A stretch of DNA of 64,000 bases from Antedon mediterranea (lineage: Eukaryota; Echinodermata; Crinoidea; Comatulida; Antedonidae): positions 16,987,201 to 17,051,200 of the forward strand of contig NC_092670.1 of assembly GCF_964355755.1 (NCBI RefSeq), given 5' to 3'. Below the pieces are notes generated by a model. The model was given only the letters and a program-made list of their open reading frames with translations, was not told the origin of the DNA and did no database searches. Made by a program: the position numbers and the translations under genes. Numbering within the stretch: the stretch's first letter is position 1; each line of letters begins with the position of its first letter. Of the stretch, positions 1 to 12,861 are shown one piece after another.

Positions 1-1136
1 AATTTTATCTTTTCGTATGGTAAGCTCCCCTCAGTAGAGCAATACTATTGTTGGTATCCAGTACCAACACCTGACTATTGGTTTGTGTAATTTTCCATAT
101 CCTAATAGCCAATCCTTGATATTAATCTTGATTTTTAATAATTAAATACACTACAAACAATACAGCTATTGTCTTTATTTTGGTATAGTACAATTTCCGA
201 AATAAAAATTGACTGAAAACAAGAATTCTGCGTAATTCTTAGAGATTTTAGGTGTGTCATTTAAATGTTGTACATTAGTATAGACACACTGTATGTGTTA
301 CTATACTGATCTTTAGTTTTTTCTCGCACCAGTACTAAAATTATATCTTTAACTTTTAGTTGATTTGTTGAATCTGAAGCAGACAGGGTTAAAGCTTATT
401 GATAACCTAACTTTAAGGATTTACTTAAACTACCACAATACCAGTGAAGATTAACTTTTGCTACCTGCTTAATAAGCACCTTATCATTGCTTAGCAACCG
501 TTTGCCCTCTAGCTGACAACATGGTCGGAATTCTATAACAAAATATAATTATGGTGAGTTTGTTTTTTTTTTAATATTTAGTTTAACAAAAATGGCTCTA
601 AGCATTTTAAATACAAATCCATTACTAAATCTTATTTCTCTTATTGAATGTAAAAATGTTACATTCAATAAGATAAATATAAATTCTTTGTAAATTTGTA
701 GAAATTGTTTTTGCTGAATAGAAATTCTAAGAGTCATTAACAATTTTTCATAAACCAAATGTTAAAGTAGAATAAAAATATTTACAAAGCACAAAAATTA
801 AAAGGAGGGGGCGTGGGAGCGAAGCATGCTAGGTGAGGAAATCTGATTTGAATAATGCGAATGATTATACAGGTGGGCTAATAACAGGTGGTTGCTAACA
901 GGTGACTCTGAATATTTTTTACTGTTATACTAATGTTGTGAATTTCCTCCAGATACTGCAGCAAAACATTCCCCTGACAGTATTTTTTTAATGCTAGTTT
1001 AAACTTTGGTACATTTTGACTGATGTTGTTTTTAGAGCACAAATTCAGCAGAAATACAGTCAATATAACAATTATATTCTTTAAACTGTTTATTCAGCTT
1101 TTTCAGCAGAAGGCTGGTCCATAGATCATGTTAGGG
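1..1136. other. Intergenic, no gene seen
   Basis: Only short, AT-rich reading frames without recognisable domains occur here. The one structured item is a small perfect hairpin at 640-672: arms of 14 bp (CTTATTGAATGTAA and its complement) around a 5-nt loop. I see no exon-like segment. Confidence 0.6.
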
Positions 1137-1307
1137 AAAGGCCAATTTACACAGTAGATTGCATAGCTTTGTTCCACATACAATCTGTATCTATCCTTAG
1201 CGGAAACTGCCGGTCCACTACGCGCTTTGTATAAATGGTCGTAAGAAATAACATAAGCTTCTATATTTGTATTACCGTTACTGCTCGTCTGTGTAAATTG
1301 GCCTTTT
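1137..1307. mobile_element. MITE, AAGGCCAATTTACACAG family, copy 1
   Basis: Terminal inverted repeats AAAGGCCAATTTACACAG at the left and CTGTGTAAATTGGCCTTTT at the right bound a 171-bp segment with no coding capacity. A second copy with the same ends and the same subterminal stretch (ACCGTTACTGCTCGTCTGTG here, a close variant there) lies at 23993-24139. Two dispersed copies sharing both ends support a non-autonomous DNA transposon family. The superfamily is not determined. Confidence 0.7.
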
Positions 1308-2789
1308 TAATTTGTTTTGGAGAAAATTTTAGATTGTGAGAAGGTGTGATAACTGGCTTAGGTATGACTCTTGTAATCGCTTCTTCTGGGTGGTCTGATA
1401 TTTGATTTATGCTGATATCTTTCCTATTCTTCCTTTTTTCCTCCTTATCGAGGAAGTGATACATAACCTTTGACCTGATAGGAGTATAGTACTTAGAATT
1501 AACCAAAACAATTCCTTGTTATTGTTTTTAATAGTAAATACTATATATAATACAAACTACACATTCAAGTGCTACAGACAGTGATGTATAACCAATTATG
1601 TACTGTACGCATATTGATAATATTGGTATACTGTAAATGTATGCATTTTATGTCATAGTTTGAGCAACCAAACCAATCTAGTAATTACTATCACATGAGG
1701 GTAAACTTGAATCACATGCTATAATAGTGGTATGGAAAAAATAACCGATTTAATATTTTCAGGGTTGTTTAGTGTTTTAAAATGTGTATTTATTAAAATC
1801 AAAGATGATATTAGCAAATTACAAGCATTTGATTTTAGGCAATTTAAATAAATCCATTACTCTAGATTGGTTTTGATTCAATACAAAATCAATGAAATAA
1901 TAATTTATCAAGAAAGTAAATTTACCATATCCTTTAAATGACCTATGACCTATGCATATTGTGTTGGTCATTTGTGACCTATAATCCACCAAAACTGTGT
2001 TAAGGAATTAGGTAAGAAAGTACATCCCAATGTCCTCACATTTGCGACAACCAATGTCAGATCAACTGATGTGTCGTTGGTCGTCGTCTGGACTAAGAAT
2101 TCGTAAAACTTGTTGAGGTGGGAAGCATGGACACACGTCTGAATGTCCCCGCATGCGCAAAATAAATTAACATGACTAGTTCCTAAAGTCCTACAGGGCC
2201 GTAGCCAGGATCTGTCAAGGGGGGGTTCGGACACTAAATATTTGGGTCAAACCCACCCCCCCCCCCACTCCCCCAGCCTGATGCGAAGCGAATTTTGTTA
2301 AATGACACCCCTAGATGGCCGGAAAAGACACTCTCGTGCAGCATGCTATATAACCAATGAGCAAAAAGATCATACTTTTTTCCTCCTCCTCAAACACGTC
2401 GATAATTTAAATGACGATAACTATTTGTTGCCGTATGTTAGATGCGCGTGCTCTGTGCGGAACCGCCGATTGTTTGATCATTTACTCCGTATTTTGTTTT
2501 GCGTTCAAGTTCAATGCGAACGTATATCTAGGAGCAGCCCAGAAAAAATCACACTGGGTGAAGGCAAATGCTATTTGCTAGCTCTATCTATAATATTTAT
2601 TTACAGCAATTTGTTGAGGAATATAAATATGTAAATAGGTGATATTGATACATTTTAGTACGTATCGGCTGGTGGTCTAGAAAAAAATAATCGTATGCCA
2701 TAATGTGAACTACAGTACTTGATACCATAGATATTATAGTGTAAAATATTAATATTCACTATAATCCTCTATGATACATTATACTTCAT

Positions 2790-3613
2790 GGGCCCTGTTT
2801 CTGCTGCCAACTAAATACCGTATATTATACGGTATTTTTTGAATACCGTATATATACGGTATATTTTTGGCAGCAGAAACTGCGCTCATAAAAAAAATAC
2901 CGTATTTTGTATACCGTATTTTCCCCACAAAATTTGTGGATAAAATACGGTATTTACAAATTTATACCGTATTTGTTGTACCCGTTTCTGCTGCCAATAA
3001 AAAATACCGTATTTTTTTTTTACATGACAAAAGGTCAACATTCGTGTTTTTATTTTCTGTCGCTGTCAGCTGTTTTACACACGTGTATATATATATTCGG
3101 CGAAAATGTGGAGCGAAGACGTCACAGTTTTACTAAATAAATTTGTGTGGGGAAGCTAAAATGTCTGGCCAACTAAAAGGTAATAAAAGGGACAACCACA
3201 TTTATAAAGACATTTCTAAAATAAAAAAGCACGAGTATGGAATAGACTTGTCTCCAAAGCAAGTAAACTCAAAGCTGAAGAGCCTGCGAAAGCAGTACAA
3301 CATTGCAAAATACAATAACTCGGGGAGGGAACGAATTAATTGTCCCCATTACGATGTTTCTGTGCTCTCACAACATCTCTATCACTAGGGCTAGGCTGTT
3401 GAAAGTGAGACGTAAAACTTCCTTTATTGCGACTTTTAATTATCGATCAAATAAATGAATGGCAATTTGGGTAAAAAAGATGAAATTTAACACGACCACC
3501 CAAGAAGTATTGTTAGCAGAAACGGGGTACTAAAAAATACGGTATAAAAAATACCGTATTTTATACCGTATTTTTATACCGTATTTTGAGCAGTTGCAGC
3601 AGAAACAGGCCCA
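2790..3613. mobile_element. Palindrome-array DNA transposon with Myb/SANT remnant
   Basis: Ends read GGGCCCTGTTTCTGCTGCC on the left and GCAGCAGAAACAGGCCC on the right. Additional inverted copies of the GTTTCTGCTGCC motif occur inside (about 2867, 2981 and 3514), giving a layered inverted-repeat structure. The subterminal zones hold 13 copies of the nonamer ATACCGTAT in one or other orientation: nine in 2815-3012 and four in 3534-3590. Between them lies a frameshifted Myb/SANT-like ORF (3106-3388, +). The end sequences resemble PIF/Harbinger-type elements, but the target duplication is not clear in this copy. Related copies lie at 6391-7889 and from 63164. Confidence 0.7.
3106..3388 (+). pseudogene. 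Myb/SANT-like DNA-binding ORF, frameshifted
   Basis: ATG at 3106 opens WSEDVTVLLNKFVW, the tryptophan-led first helix of a Myb/SANT-like (trihelix/MADF-type) domain. The frame then stops, but the frame starting at 3143 continues as GEAKMSGQLKG, NKRDNHIYKDIS and SPKQVNSKLKSLRKQY, the second and third helices. About one base has therefore been lost or gained near 3140. The family binds DNA, and in PIF/Harbinger transposons a Myb-like partner protein recognises the subterminal DNA. Only about 90 codons are readable and nothing resembling a DDE transposase accompanies it. A homologous remnant is on the minus strand at 63507-63692. Probably dead in this copy. Confidence 0.65.
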
Positions 3614-4091
3614 TAGTCACACATAAATACTGATGTACGTCGGAAGGCTATATACTTTATGCATGCTGCCTGACTGCCAGTGATTATTACTAAACAATTA
3701 TAGGTACGCAGTTGTCTGGCGGTGTCCTTTGTACGAATCGTTCGTGCGCCAGCTGAGCTCGCTATGAGACGCGTCAATATCATGTTACATGCAGGGACCA
3801 AACATTTATTTTTCAGGTTAAAATCGGCAATTCATTTGCAGCTTTTAGAAATTTACAGACACGTATCACTAGTTGACGCTCATACAGAGAAGAAGGTTCA
3901 CGAACAAGTTTACGAATTTTTCAATTTACAAACAACTTTTTGTACTGTGGGGCACGTATTTGGAGGATTTTTGGAGATGAGGGTGAGGTATTGGGCATGT
4001 CGGGGATGGGGGTTTGCAGTTGGTTAAGGGGGGTTCGCTGTAAAGGGGGGGTTCGCCCGAACCATAAAAATCCCCCCTGGCTACGGGCCTG

Positions 4092-6390
4092 TCCTATGTT
4101 GTTGCAAATCAAAATCTCTTTAATATAAATTAAATAGTTGATAGCCGGGTCAATGGATCCTTATCAATGCTACATCATTTAAGGCTGATTGCTCCTGTGA
4201 CTTCCTCTTGTGTCCAATCTAACTCCCGGACTTAAAATTGTATGAGATTATGATTAAGCCAACAAAAGTTTGATAGTGAAGTTTGATCATCCTTGAAATA
4301 TGTTTTACTGTACTTTAATTTTAATGCGTTCCAACAGTTAAAACAATAATTTGTGACATTAGCAATATATCGATTTTCCTGAAAGTCTATAAGAATGATC
4401 TATAATCTTTTGCAAAAAAAACTTTAAAACTGTGGATGTTATCGTGTATACAAACAAACTAAGCGAAACATTTGCTAAGTAAAAATCTTTTACACTATAC
4501 CTCACCTTGTATATACTTTAACAAGCAATTTTTTTGTTAGTAAGTTTATAGAAATCTTAAGTGGTCCCTTGCATAAAGTTCAACTCAAGTTTAATCTATG
4601 GTACCTGACATTATAGTATTTTAATCCATTTTGTTCTTATGTTGTAAACACCGAAAATGAGTCAGTCAAGATCAGATATGATTCATTCTACCCGTTTCTA
4701 TTTTTAAACCAGGGAACTACTTCATCGTAATGTTAATGATGAGTTAATACCAATTATTACTTTTTTAATGACGTCAAACTAACATCTTGACATCATCAAC
4801 AATTTGAATTCAATAGCAAACGCAACAGATAGTATAAGTCACTTCCTTTTGAACCCATTGGTAGAATCCTAGTTGTCGCCAGCCAGCCATACTTCGGACA
4901 TTTCCAGTTTTTTCCATATCCTTTGCAAGCCACAATAATTTGAGTTATTTACATTATTGGTCATCAGTGCTAATTGGTCATCAGTGTTAAAATACATTCA
5001 AGGTGAAAATATGAAAACAAAAACAATTTCAACTGTATAACACAAAAATAGTGCCAATACACAGTACGTAGTATAGGTCTAATGAAAGTGAATATAAAGA
5101 AATTTAGAAATCAATGCATTGTAAATTTTAATAAATAATAAATGTAACTAGTAACTTGTTCTAAATTATAACTATATTAGTAATTCTTCCATGATTATAA
5201 AAAGGATACCAAACATTATGAATTAAATACTATATTATTATTATTAAACACTAAATATTAAATAATATTATTAAATAGGCCTATTGTTACAAAATAATGT
5301 AATAATTTTTTTAAAAAGATCATGAAAATGACACACCGTCAGAACTTAGCAAATTAGAGTAAATATGTTACCATAAATAAAATAAAGGAGTGGACTTTCT
5401 GTGTTGCAGACGTTCTTGGGCACCTGTTGTTTTTGTTTATATATGTGTTGGTATTTTGACAACATGACCAAACGTACTATACATAATAATTGACCATACC
5501 ACACACTTTCTTCTCCTCCCTCCCTGCTGGCATTTGGTTGGTGGATTTATTCAGTATCTATTCAACTCGGCTCATGAAAATATTCTCCCCATTCAACTCA
5601 TAAACAGTTATTGTAGAATGAAATGACAGGAGTCATGAGGCCAAGAGGTTAACAGGGCCGTTGAAAACCATAAATTTGGCACAGGTTCAAGACTGGTAAA
5701 CCATTAGTTGGATAAAGAAACGAGTGTACAAATCTGGCCTGTGTGCACTTTACAAATACAGTGCATCTTAGGGAAGAGTGAGGGGTTGTACAAATATACT
5801 GTATTGCGTAGTGCAGTAGTTTAGTCAGCTTAGAAAAGTGAAAAGTGCTATATAAGCAATTTATTATGTTATATAACATTTTAAAAAGATATTAGTACAA
5901 TTAATTTCACTTTCAACCTGCATATCCTACTATAGTGCACTATGTTAATAGGGAAATGACTTATATGTCTTATGACTTGTTTATTGCTGTAAAAAAAAAG
6001 TATGACAACTACAAGAAATGAGTTTTAATCAATCAATTTGAGGACGTGAATAATAGTTGTTTATGTTTTCAAATTGTGTTCAAAATATTTACCACCATGG
6101 AATAACTAATTCTAGTATATTTAATCACAGCTTTTACAGCTTTTAAATATATATGTAGCTTTGAAATAAAATCTGCTAAATTTTATCTGTGTGTTTGAAA
6201 TAAAATGATAAAAAAATGTTTTTTCTTTAAAGGAAGCAAACCAACAGGTAGTAGATGCTTTAATAAATGGACATTGGTAACTTAATATACTGTACTATAA
6301 TAATATCAACTTTGTTTCAAAACGGATGCAGCAATTAAATCACCAGATTGATGTTTTTCACAAGGCCGTTAATTATTTAAAAACTATTTA
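4092..6390. other. Intergenic, no gene seen
   Basis: AT-rich sequence with scattered stop codons in all frames. The longest frame (5649-5879, minus) has no domain I recognise. One TAGGCCTA palindrome lies at 5276. No element boundaries are evident. Confidence 0.55.
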
Positions 6391-7889
6391 GGGCCTGTTT
6401 CTGCTGAGCAGAAATAATCGATTATTAACCGTTTATTTTTTTAATTATTTTTGGGCAGCAGAGACGGCGCAAAATAAAATAACCGATTAAAAATAACCGA
6501 TTAAAAACACTCAATCCATTGCGTGTTTTAATCGATTATTTCTTGTTTTAACCGATTATTTCGGAGCAGTTTTGAGCTGCAACACAAATAGCGATTATTG
6601 ACCCCACTTTGACCTCTAGAGTATGGCAAACTCATTCACGTCACAAAGCATGCTGTTTATTTGCGCGATATCGACGACGATCAGCAAAACAACGATCGCG
6701 ATGTAGACCGAATAACAATCAAATGTTAAAGCCCCCTTCCCTACGTTTTTTAGATATAATTTAAGATCACAAACTATATTTAATGTAAAAATAATACTAT
6801 ATGGTCCTATTGCGATAACTAACGGTTAAAAATGTGAAAAATAAGTCGATTCTAATAATTATAGCGGCCCGCTATAAATCCCAAAATGCATTGCGCGCGG
6901 ATTGATATTTTTGTTTTTCACCTGTAATTCGCCCACTTTTTGATCGATCGTGAGGCCAAAACAAATGGAAGACTCCTAACTTTTCAGCGAAAATACCGGG
7001 TTTTCCCCAATTTGTATCAACGGAGTCTGGCAAAAATAGAAAGACAATTAATGCAGCAACTATACAACGTCAGGCTAGGTATATAGCTAGCGTATGATGT
7101 TCGTACGTTACCGATGTTTACCAGCTAGGCCTACAAAACTAAGCCTAGCTAGGCTAGGCCTAAGACCGTCCACGAGAGGTCGATCGCCGCGAGCTACTTA
7201 GGTAGTGCATTGTTTCTCACTTTTTATCATAATTTACCATAAAACGTACATTTAAGACAAGGAATGACATGGTTTAATGTTTTTAAAGTGATACATATGT
7301 ATTATTTTCCAAAAAACGTCCAAAATTGCAGGGAAGGGGTCTTTAAACATTTGATTTTTATTATTTTGTGGGGGAGAATTATACCGAGAGACTCCAGGAT
7401 TCTGTGTTACAAGTACACCGTTACATCCCACCATTCCAGGCTAACGATGTTTTACATCCTTTTTTAGGCCTGTTGTCTGTTGACTTGTTTCGGTAGAAAT
7501 ATATGGCCGAAGGTAGAACCAACGAACGGCGAAACAAACTTTTCTCGCCGACGTGTCCTTAATATAACATCATTATTCTGTTGTATGTGGTACGGTAGTA
7601 GGCCTACTGTAGATGTTTATTTTACAAATAATATAGCTTTACGTAAGAGTAATTTTTAATCCTACATGTGAGAGTTTTAGGCAGCGATATAGGATGTAAA
7701 CAAACCAACTCTCATCGGCCTTTCATAACTTGAACTGCGCTGTGGGGAATGATAACGTGATTTTAAAAACCGATTACCTGAATAACCGATTAAAGTCGTA
7801 GCAATTTTCAAATGCAACGCGATTATTTTTGTGGTTTGCGGTGACTGGAAAAAATGGATTATTTTGATTTTTTCTGCAGAAACAGACCC
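6391..7889. mobile_element. Palindrome-array transposon, ACCGATTA subfamily
   Basis: The left end GGGCCTGTTTCTGCTG and the right end CTGCAGAAACAGACCC form terminal inverted repeats, flanked on both sides by TTA (6388-6390 and 7890-7892), the target-site duplication expected for PIF/Harbinger elements. As in 2790-3613, an inverted GGCAGCAGAGAC motif lies inside the left end. Instead of ATACCGTAT, the subterminal zones carry AACCGATTA five times, plus related ATCGATTA and GCGATTATT words, at about 6415-6600 and 7765-7870. The roughly 1.1-kb interior has no recognisable protein-coding remnant. Confidence 0.7.
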
Positions 7890-7892
7890 TTA

Positions 7893-9296
7893 GAAATGCA
7901 TTTACAGTACTTATGATTCAAAAACTATTTACAAAAAAACAACTGATACAACTTAAAAAATAAAAGTTTCAATGAACTGCATAAATGCATAATACTTATA
8001 GATAGAATAGCTAATACTATATCACTCTCTAAGTTGTCTCTATTTTTTTGAGAGGTTAAGTTTAAGAACACACAATATTACACTGCAATAAGAAGCTGAA
8101 ACTATAAAATACCAAGAGATATCTTGACCAAGTACTTTATGATGATTACAATAATCATTATAAAGAATTATGTATAGCGCCCTCATTTTCTATAAACTTT
8201 TTCTCATAGGTGTTGAACTTAGGTAGAGTAAGATATCACCATTGAAGACCTAATATTTTAAATGCATCCTTATTTTAAACATATTTAACCAAAAGTAAAT
8301 AAATTATTTGTGCTTATATGTTTCTATTGGATTTATTATGATGTTGTATACATAAAAAATAAAATCAAAATTTCATAATAGAAATACACAGATATTTTTA
8401 CTATTTTTCTTTATATAAATACCAAGAGCCATTTAGCATGTTTTTTCTTCGAATAATTTACAAATAAAAATGCTACCCGAGGATATGGAAGATATAATAT
8501 TATCATATCCAACTGTGGGGCTTCTCTAATCATATATATATCTTTCATTATCTGGACCAAGACTAAGATATATTATATATTAAGATATGCTAAGCTCATA
8601 TTCCAATGTTATTGAATCAGGGACTGTGTCAAAATTCTATACACTTTCTTCCAGATCAAAACAATTCATAAATATTTAACTTAATATTATAGATATAAGC
8701 ACAGTTATTGTGTGAATAAAATCCAGAAAAATATTTGTTGATATTAAACATTTATTTTTTTATCCTATTTTTTTAAAAGATGATAAAAAAAAAAATATAG
8801 CTTGAGGGGAAAGTGATTAATTAGAGATAGTGTGAAGTTTTGTGATAGTAGTGTTGCCGAGAGCAGCATAATGTTTACCTCTGGCAGTCTAGTAATCGTT
8901 ATCTAGGGCAAGTTATCTAGATAATTCCTGTTAGTTACTATGTAGTTGTCTCTGAGCTTGTCAGTGAAACTTATATTGCCAAAGGATGTCGTGGGCCGTA
9001 TGGTGTTCAAGAGTTTTCCAAAGGCACCCCTAGAGAATAGCAGTGTTATTGGTAAATAAGCCTACTACTAGTCAAGCTCAGACTCAGATTTTTTTTACAG
9101 ATTTATGGAAAAAAGAACTTTGCTTGAATTTTTATAATGTTCTGTAAAATAAAAACTACAGAATAATAAACATACTAAATGATCAAAATTGCTGTTTTAT
9201 GGTGAATTTTCTTTTAAATAGTTAGACATTTTCATCACCAATTATACAACTTTAAAGTGTATCATTTCCACCATTACACATCATATGATTGTGTAT
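7893..9296. other. Intergenic, no gene seen
   Basis: Very AT-rich with no open frame of note and no paired repeat ends found. Confidence 0.5.
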
Positions 9297-9428
9297 GTTA
9301 TGAAAGCTATATTTTTGTTGAATTTCATTGGTTTGAATTCGTTATGAAAGCTATATTTTTGTTGAATTTCATTGGTTTGAATTCGTTATGAAAGCTATAT
9401 TTTTGTTGAATTTCATTGGTTTGAATTC
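9297..9428. repeat. 44-bp tandem repeat, 3 copies
   Basis: Three head-to-tail copies of a 44-bp unit starting TTATGAAAGCTATATTTTTG and ending with GGTTTGAATTC. The copies are identical as far as I can read, so the expansion is recent. The unit is not a multiple of three and has no coding sense. Confidence 0.9.
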
Positions 9429-11047
9429 TGGCCAATTTTTTTTTTGGCTAGATCACTTCTTGATTTAAAGCCAATGCTTAGTTATAAAATTTAAAGCAAG
9501 ACATGGGAATTGAGATTTTAGAAATTTGATGATGTGTTATCGTTGGAATGTCTGTTATTCCACACAAGAAAAACTTCTTAATGGCTATTTCCATTAAAAG
9601 CACATTTTGGTCGGTTTTCTTTTCACATTAAAAAGTACAGAACGTATCTCAACTGGGCGTGTGATTTAGCACACTTGTTTTAATCCATTTAACCTGTACT
9701 TATTGATAAAGTTCTACCACGTTTTTTTTTATGTTGATCTTACTGTACTACCAGTTATTCAAGCGGTAAACTTTAAAGAGTTTTCATTAACAGGATATGG
9801 CAGCACTATTTTTATGGTTAATCATTTATGATAACCTTTAAATAATTGGTGACTCTAATGTCATACCTTTGCTATAGTACCCTAATCTCAACCCAATGTA
9901 ACATATTCCGTTTTATCAGGCTCTCCCTATTTACCCTTTGAATGCCACCAGTCTGTAGTATTTCTCACCACCTGTTTAATTGCCCCTATTTGACCATAAA
10001 ACAAGAATGTCTACAACATAGTCATTTTATATGTTCACTTGACTTCAGCTCTTGCATCAAACCTCCATCCTATCAAAAACATTAGTTTTGTAGGCCTATA
10101 TCCAGTGGTTTTCCTGCATTTTTTTTATTTAAAAATTTGTTTAAAGAAATAAATTTGCCTATTTTCACCTCCCTGGAACTGCCCCTGCATATCTCCATTT
10201 GCAATTAGTCAGTAAATTTGTCATTATTAATGGCAAGGACATTTTATGTATTTGCTCTCCTTCCCTAGCACACCTTTAACACATCTAATATAACATTAAC
10301 CTGTCATTCACAGTCAAGTATAGAGTTGCCACACATGTTATTTTAATCCAATTTGAATCAATAGCAACAAATTATTAACATTCAAGGAGGCTGTTAATTT
10401 TAATTACTTGTTTACCTTGATCTTCTTACTGTTGCCTATAAACTGCTTAAAAATGTTTGTAGCTGAGCTGAATTTTAAGTAAAGACCTATTACAATTAGC
10501 TGCCTTACCCAGACTGACCTGACCACTTGCTTAAATTAAGGCCAAAATGTAGTCTTGTTTTAGACATAACATTTCTAAAATTTTAAGTTTAGTGAGAGCC
10601 TGTGCTTATCATCTTAGCATGAGATTGAACCAGGGTCTTCATTACAAGAAATAATACCTTTTAAAGAAATGCTAAAAAAAGACCAAAGTTTAGAATGTTG
10701 ATGGATAAAAACTAGGCCGGTTAAAAATGTGGCGATGCTTTTTTATCTGGATAATTTGTTTTATTTGCACTGGCAACCTTTTCTTCCCAGGGAGTAGTGC
10801 AGTGTTAGTAGAGGTACTACCAATGTACTATATAAATTAGGTCTCTGTTTCATAGTTTTGTATTTAAAATCAAGGAAAAGACTTCTCTCCTTTAATAGCC
10901 CCTGATTAGGGGTTGACCTTAGTATTAAAACATATACGGTATTGCTCCATGTTCGTTCCACCGGAAGATGTCCTTTTAATAGAGGTGTCCCCTGAATGGA
11001 GGTCTTCTACTGATTGACTAATAGAGGCCCAAGAATAGCCAATAAAA
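9429..11047. other. Intergenic, no gene seen
   Basis: No coding evidence. The stretch 10750-11000 has slightly higher GC and a 66-codon minus-strand frame (10761-10961) without recognisable domains; it may be part of an old repeat. Confidence 0.5.
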
Positions 11048-11229
11048 CACAGTAAATTCTCCCAATACTGGACACCCTTAGGTTGGTTTTCCCGACATTC
11101 TTGTATTCATAATGTCATTTTAATAGTAAAAAAGGATTTTTAACCTTTTGACTTCAACAATCAAGAAAAGTCTGGTTTTTGGAAATGTTTCCGGTTTTCA
11201 GAGAGTCCGGTATTAGGAGAGTCTACTGT
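11048..11229. mobile_element. MITE with ACAGTA termini
   Basis: The left end ACAGTAAATTCTCCCAATAC and the complement of the right end, ACAGTAGACTCTCCTAATAC, form imperfect inverted repeats of about 25 bp that continue as TGGAC and CGGAC. The 182-bp interior is non-coding. CAGTA-type ends next to TA suggest a Tc1/mariner-derived MITE; this assignment is an inference. Confidence 0.6.
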
Positions 11230-12861
11230 ATTATTGTTGCATTATTACTATTACAGTTTAAAGGAGGCCATAAGCCAATTGGTAGTAGCCAGTTAGGCTA
11301 TTGATTTGATTACAAATCTTCGTACTCTTGGTCAATTTTTTGTCATCAAAAATCAAATTGCACACTTGACAACATTCAATCAAACACAATTCCAAATCAT
11401 CTGTTTAATGAATCAATAAATAAACATATACAAGTGTTTGATATTAATACTTGAAAACTAAATAGTAGGTAATCTGTCACTTGTTAGCTTTCTCTCACCT
11501 TACTAGGCGCCTAACCGTTACTTTCCAAAGATAATCAAGCACTCAAATGCAAACAGTCACACTTAATAAAGTGGTTTTATCAGTAGTTAGTCTTCATTTG
11601 GACATACATGATTCCAGTTTAGTTTTATGATTGTCTGATGACCAATCGTCCTGGCATTTTTTAAAATTCCCTATTTTCTATGGCAACAGGTTGCTTTGTT
11701 ATATACTTTTACTCACTGTAGATTTCCAAGAATCTAGTTTTCTAATACCTGTAGAAGGTTGTTCTTAAAAGATTTTAATTTAATTGTTTTTCTAAAAATG
11801 AATCCCAGCATATATCTTTAGTGGACTAGTTAAAATGATGAATAATAATAATTTTTCATTGTTTATCATATTTTTTTTAAATGTTGCTAAACAAAAGGTC
11901 TTAATTGAGGAGTCAATAAAATTTAAGGAACTTTTTTAGTTCCGGTTAACATGCTGAAAGTTGAAGCCGTGAAGCTAATAATTGTGTCAACTATTGCGTG
12001 CTGAATCATAAAGTTTTATTAGGGCTGCTGTGAAATTAATATAAACCCACAGATTGAAAAGCCCAGCCATCTTGCCCCTATCATTATTAAGTGTATATTG
12101 AAGCTATTAATTTGGCTGTTTATTTCTAGGAAAATTTATTATGAAGTTAAATAGGGTAATTGGTTTGATTTTGAAATGAAAACAGTTGCAAAAGGCATGC
12201 TTTTAACATTATAAGTAACAAATTTAATGTTTGAACTGGACATTAATTTAAGATGATTAAAAATGTTTTTAAAACAGATACTTTTGTTTGCTACTATAAG
12301 TAGGGAAAGAAATATCAGTGGCTATAAGATTACATAGTTGGCCCTACTATTTTTGTTAAATCTTTTTTTATCCAAACACAATTTGTAAGTTGGTAATGTT
12401 GTACATTTACAATAGGCAATTTTACATATATTTTATCTGATTTAGCCTACTGTTGCTCAATATTATGGTTCAATTTTCAATTCAATTTTGTCATAACATA
12501 AAATCAAATTATCTAATTATATAACCATTATAATGACAACTTTAACAAGATAAATTAAAAGTAAAAACAGATTAATAGAAACAATCCCTGTTACTTAGTT
12601 TGTAATAAATCAAAATCTTTTATTATCATTAAAATATCAATACAATTGAATCTTGGTGAAGGTACACAACCCGTATCAACCAAGCAAATTAAATAAATAC
12701 AGATTAAAAGCAGAGCTAAATTGGTTGAGTATGTATTACAGAAGGCTTAATAGATATAATTTGATTCTGATTTGCTATAATATCACCAATTACAGATGAT
12801 TATTATACTATTAAGTACAAATACTTCAAGGAAATTAAGTTGAATTAATTTTACTGTCGTA
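11230..12861. other. Intergenic, no gene seen
   Basis: AT-rich, with no open frame above about 60 codons and no paired repeat ends detected. Confidence 0.5.

Larger units (their letters stand above)
2194..4091. mobile_element. hAT-like DNA transposon remnant with nested element
   Basis: The left end CAGGGCCGTAGCCAGG is mirrored by CCTGGCTACGGGCCTG at the right end, and both ends are followed inward by G-rich tracts and a GGTTCGG motif. The flanks GTCCTACA and GTCCTATG match at 6 of 8 positions, which would fit a degraded 8-bp hAT-type target duplication. No transposase remains. A different element (2790-3613) sits inside it, so this one is older. The two ends could instead come from two separate copies of one family; a solitary end of the same family lies at 28525-28567. 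Confidence 0.55.

Noticed and set aside
640-672. Rho-independent terminator
   Set aside because: A hairpin in AT-rich animal DNA; the bacterial terminator model does not apply.
2302-2634. 110-codon open frame (+)
   Set aside because: No recognisable domain; it lies inside the hAT-like element in sequence without coding signatures or splice context.
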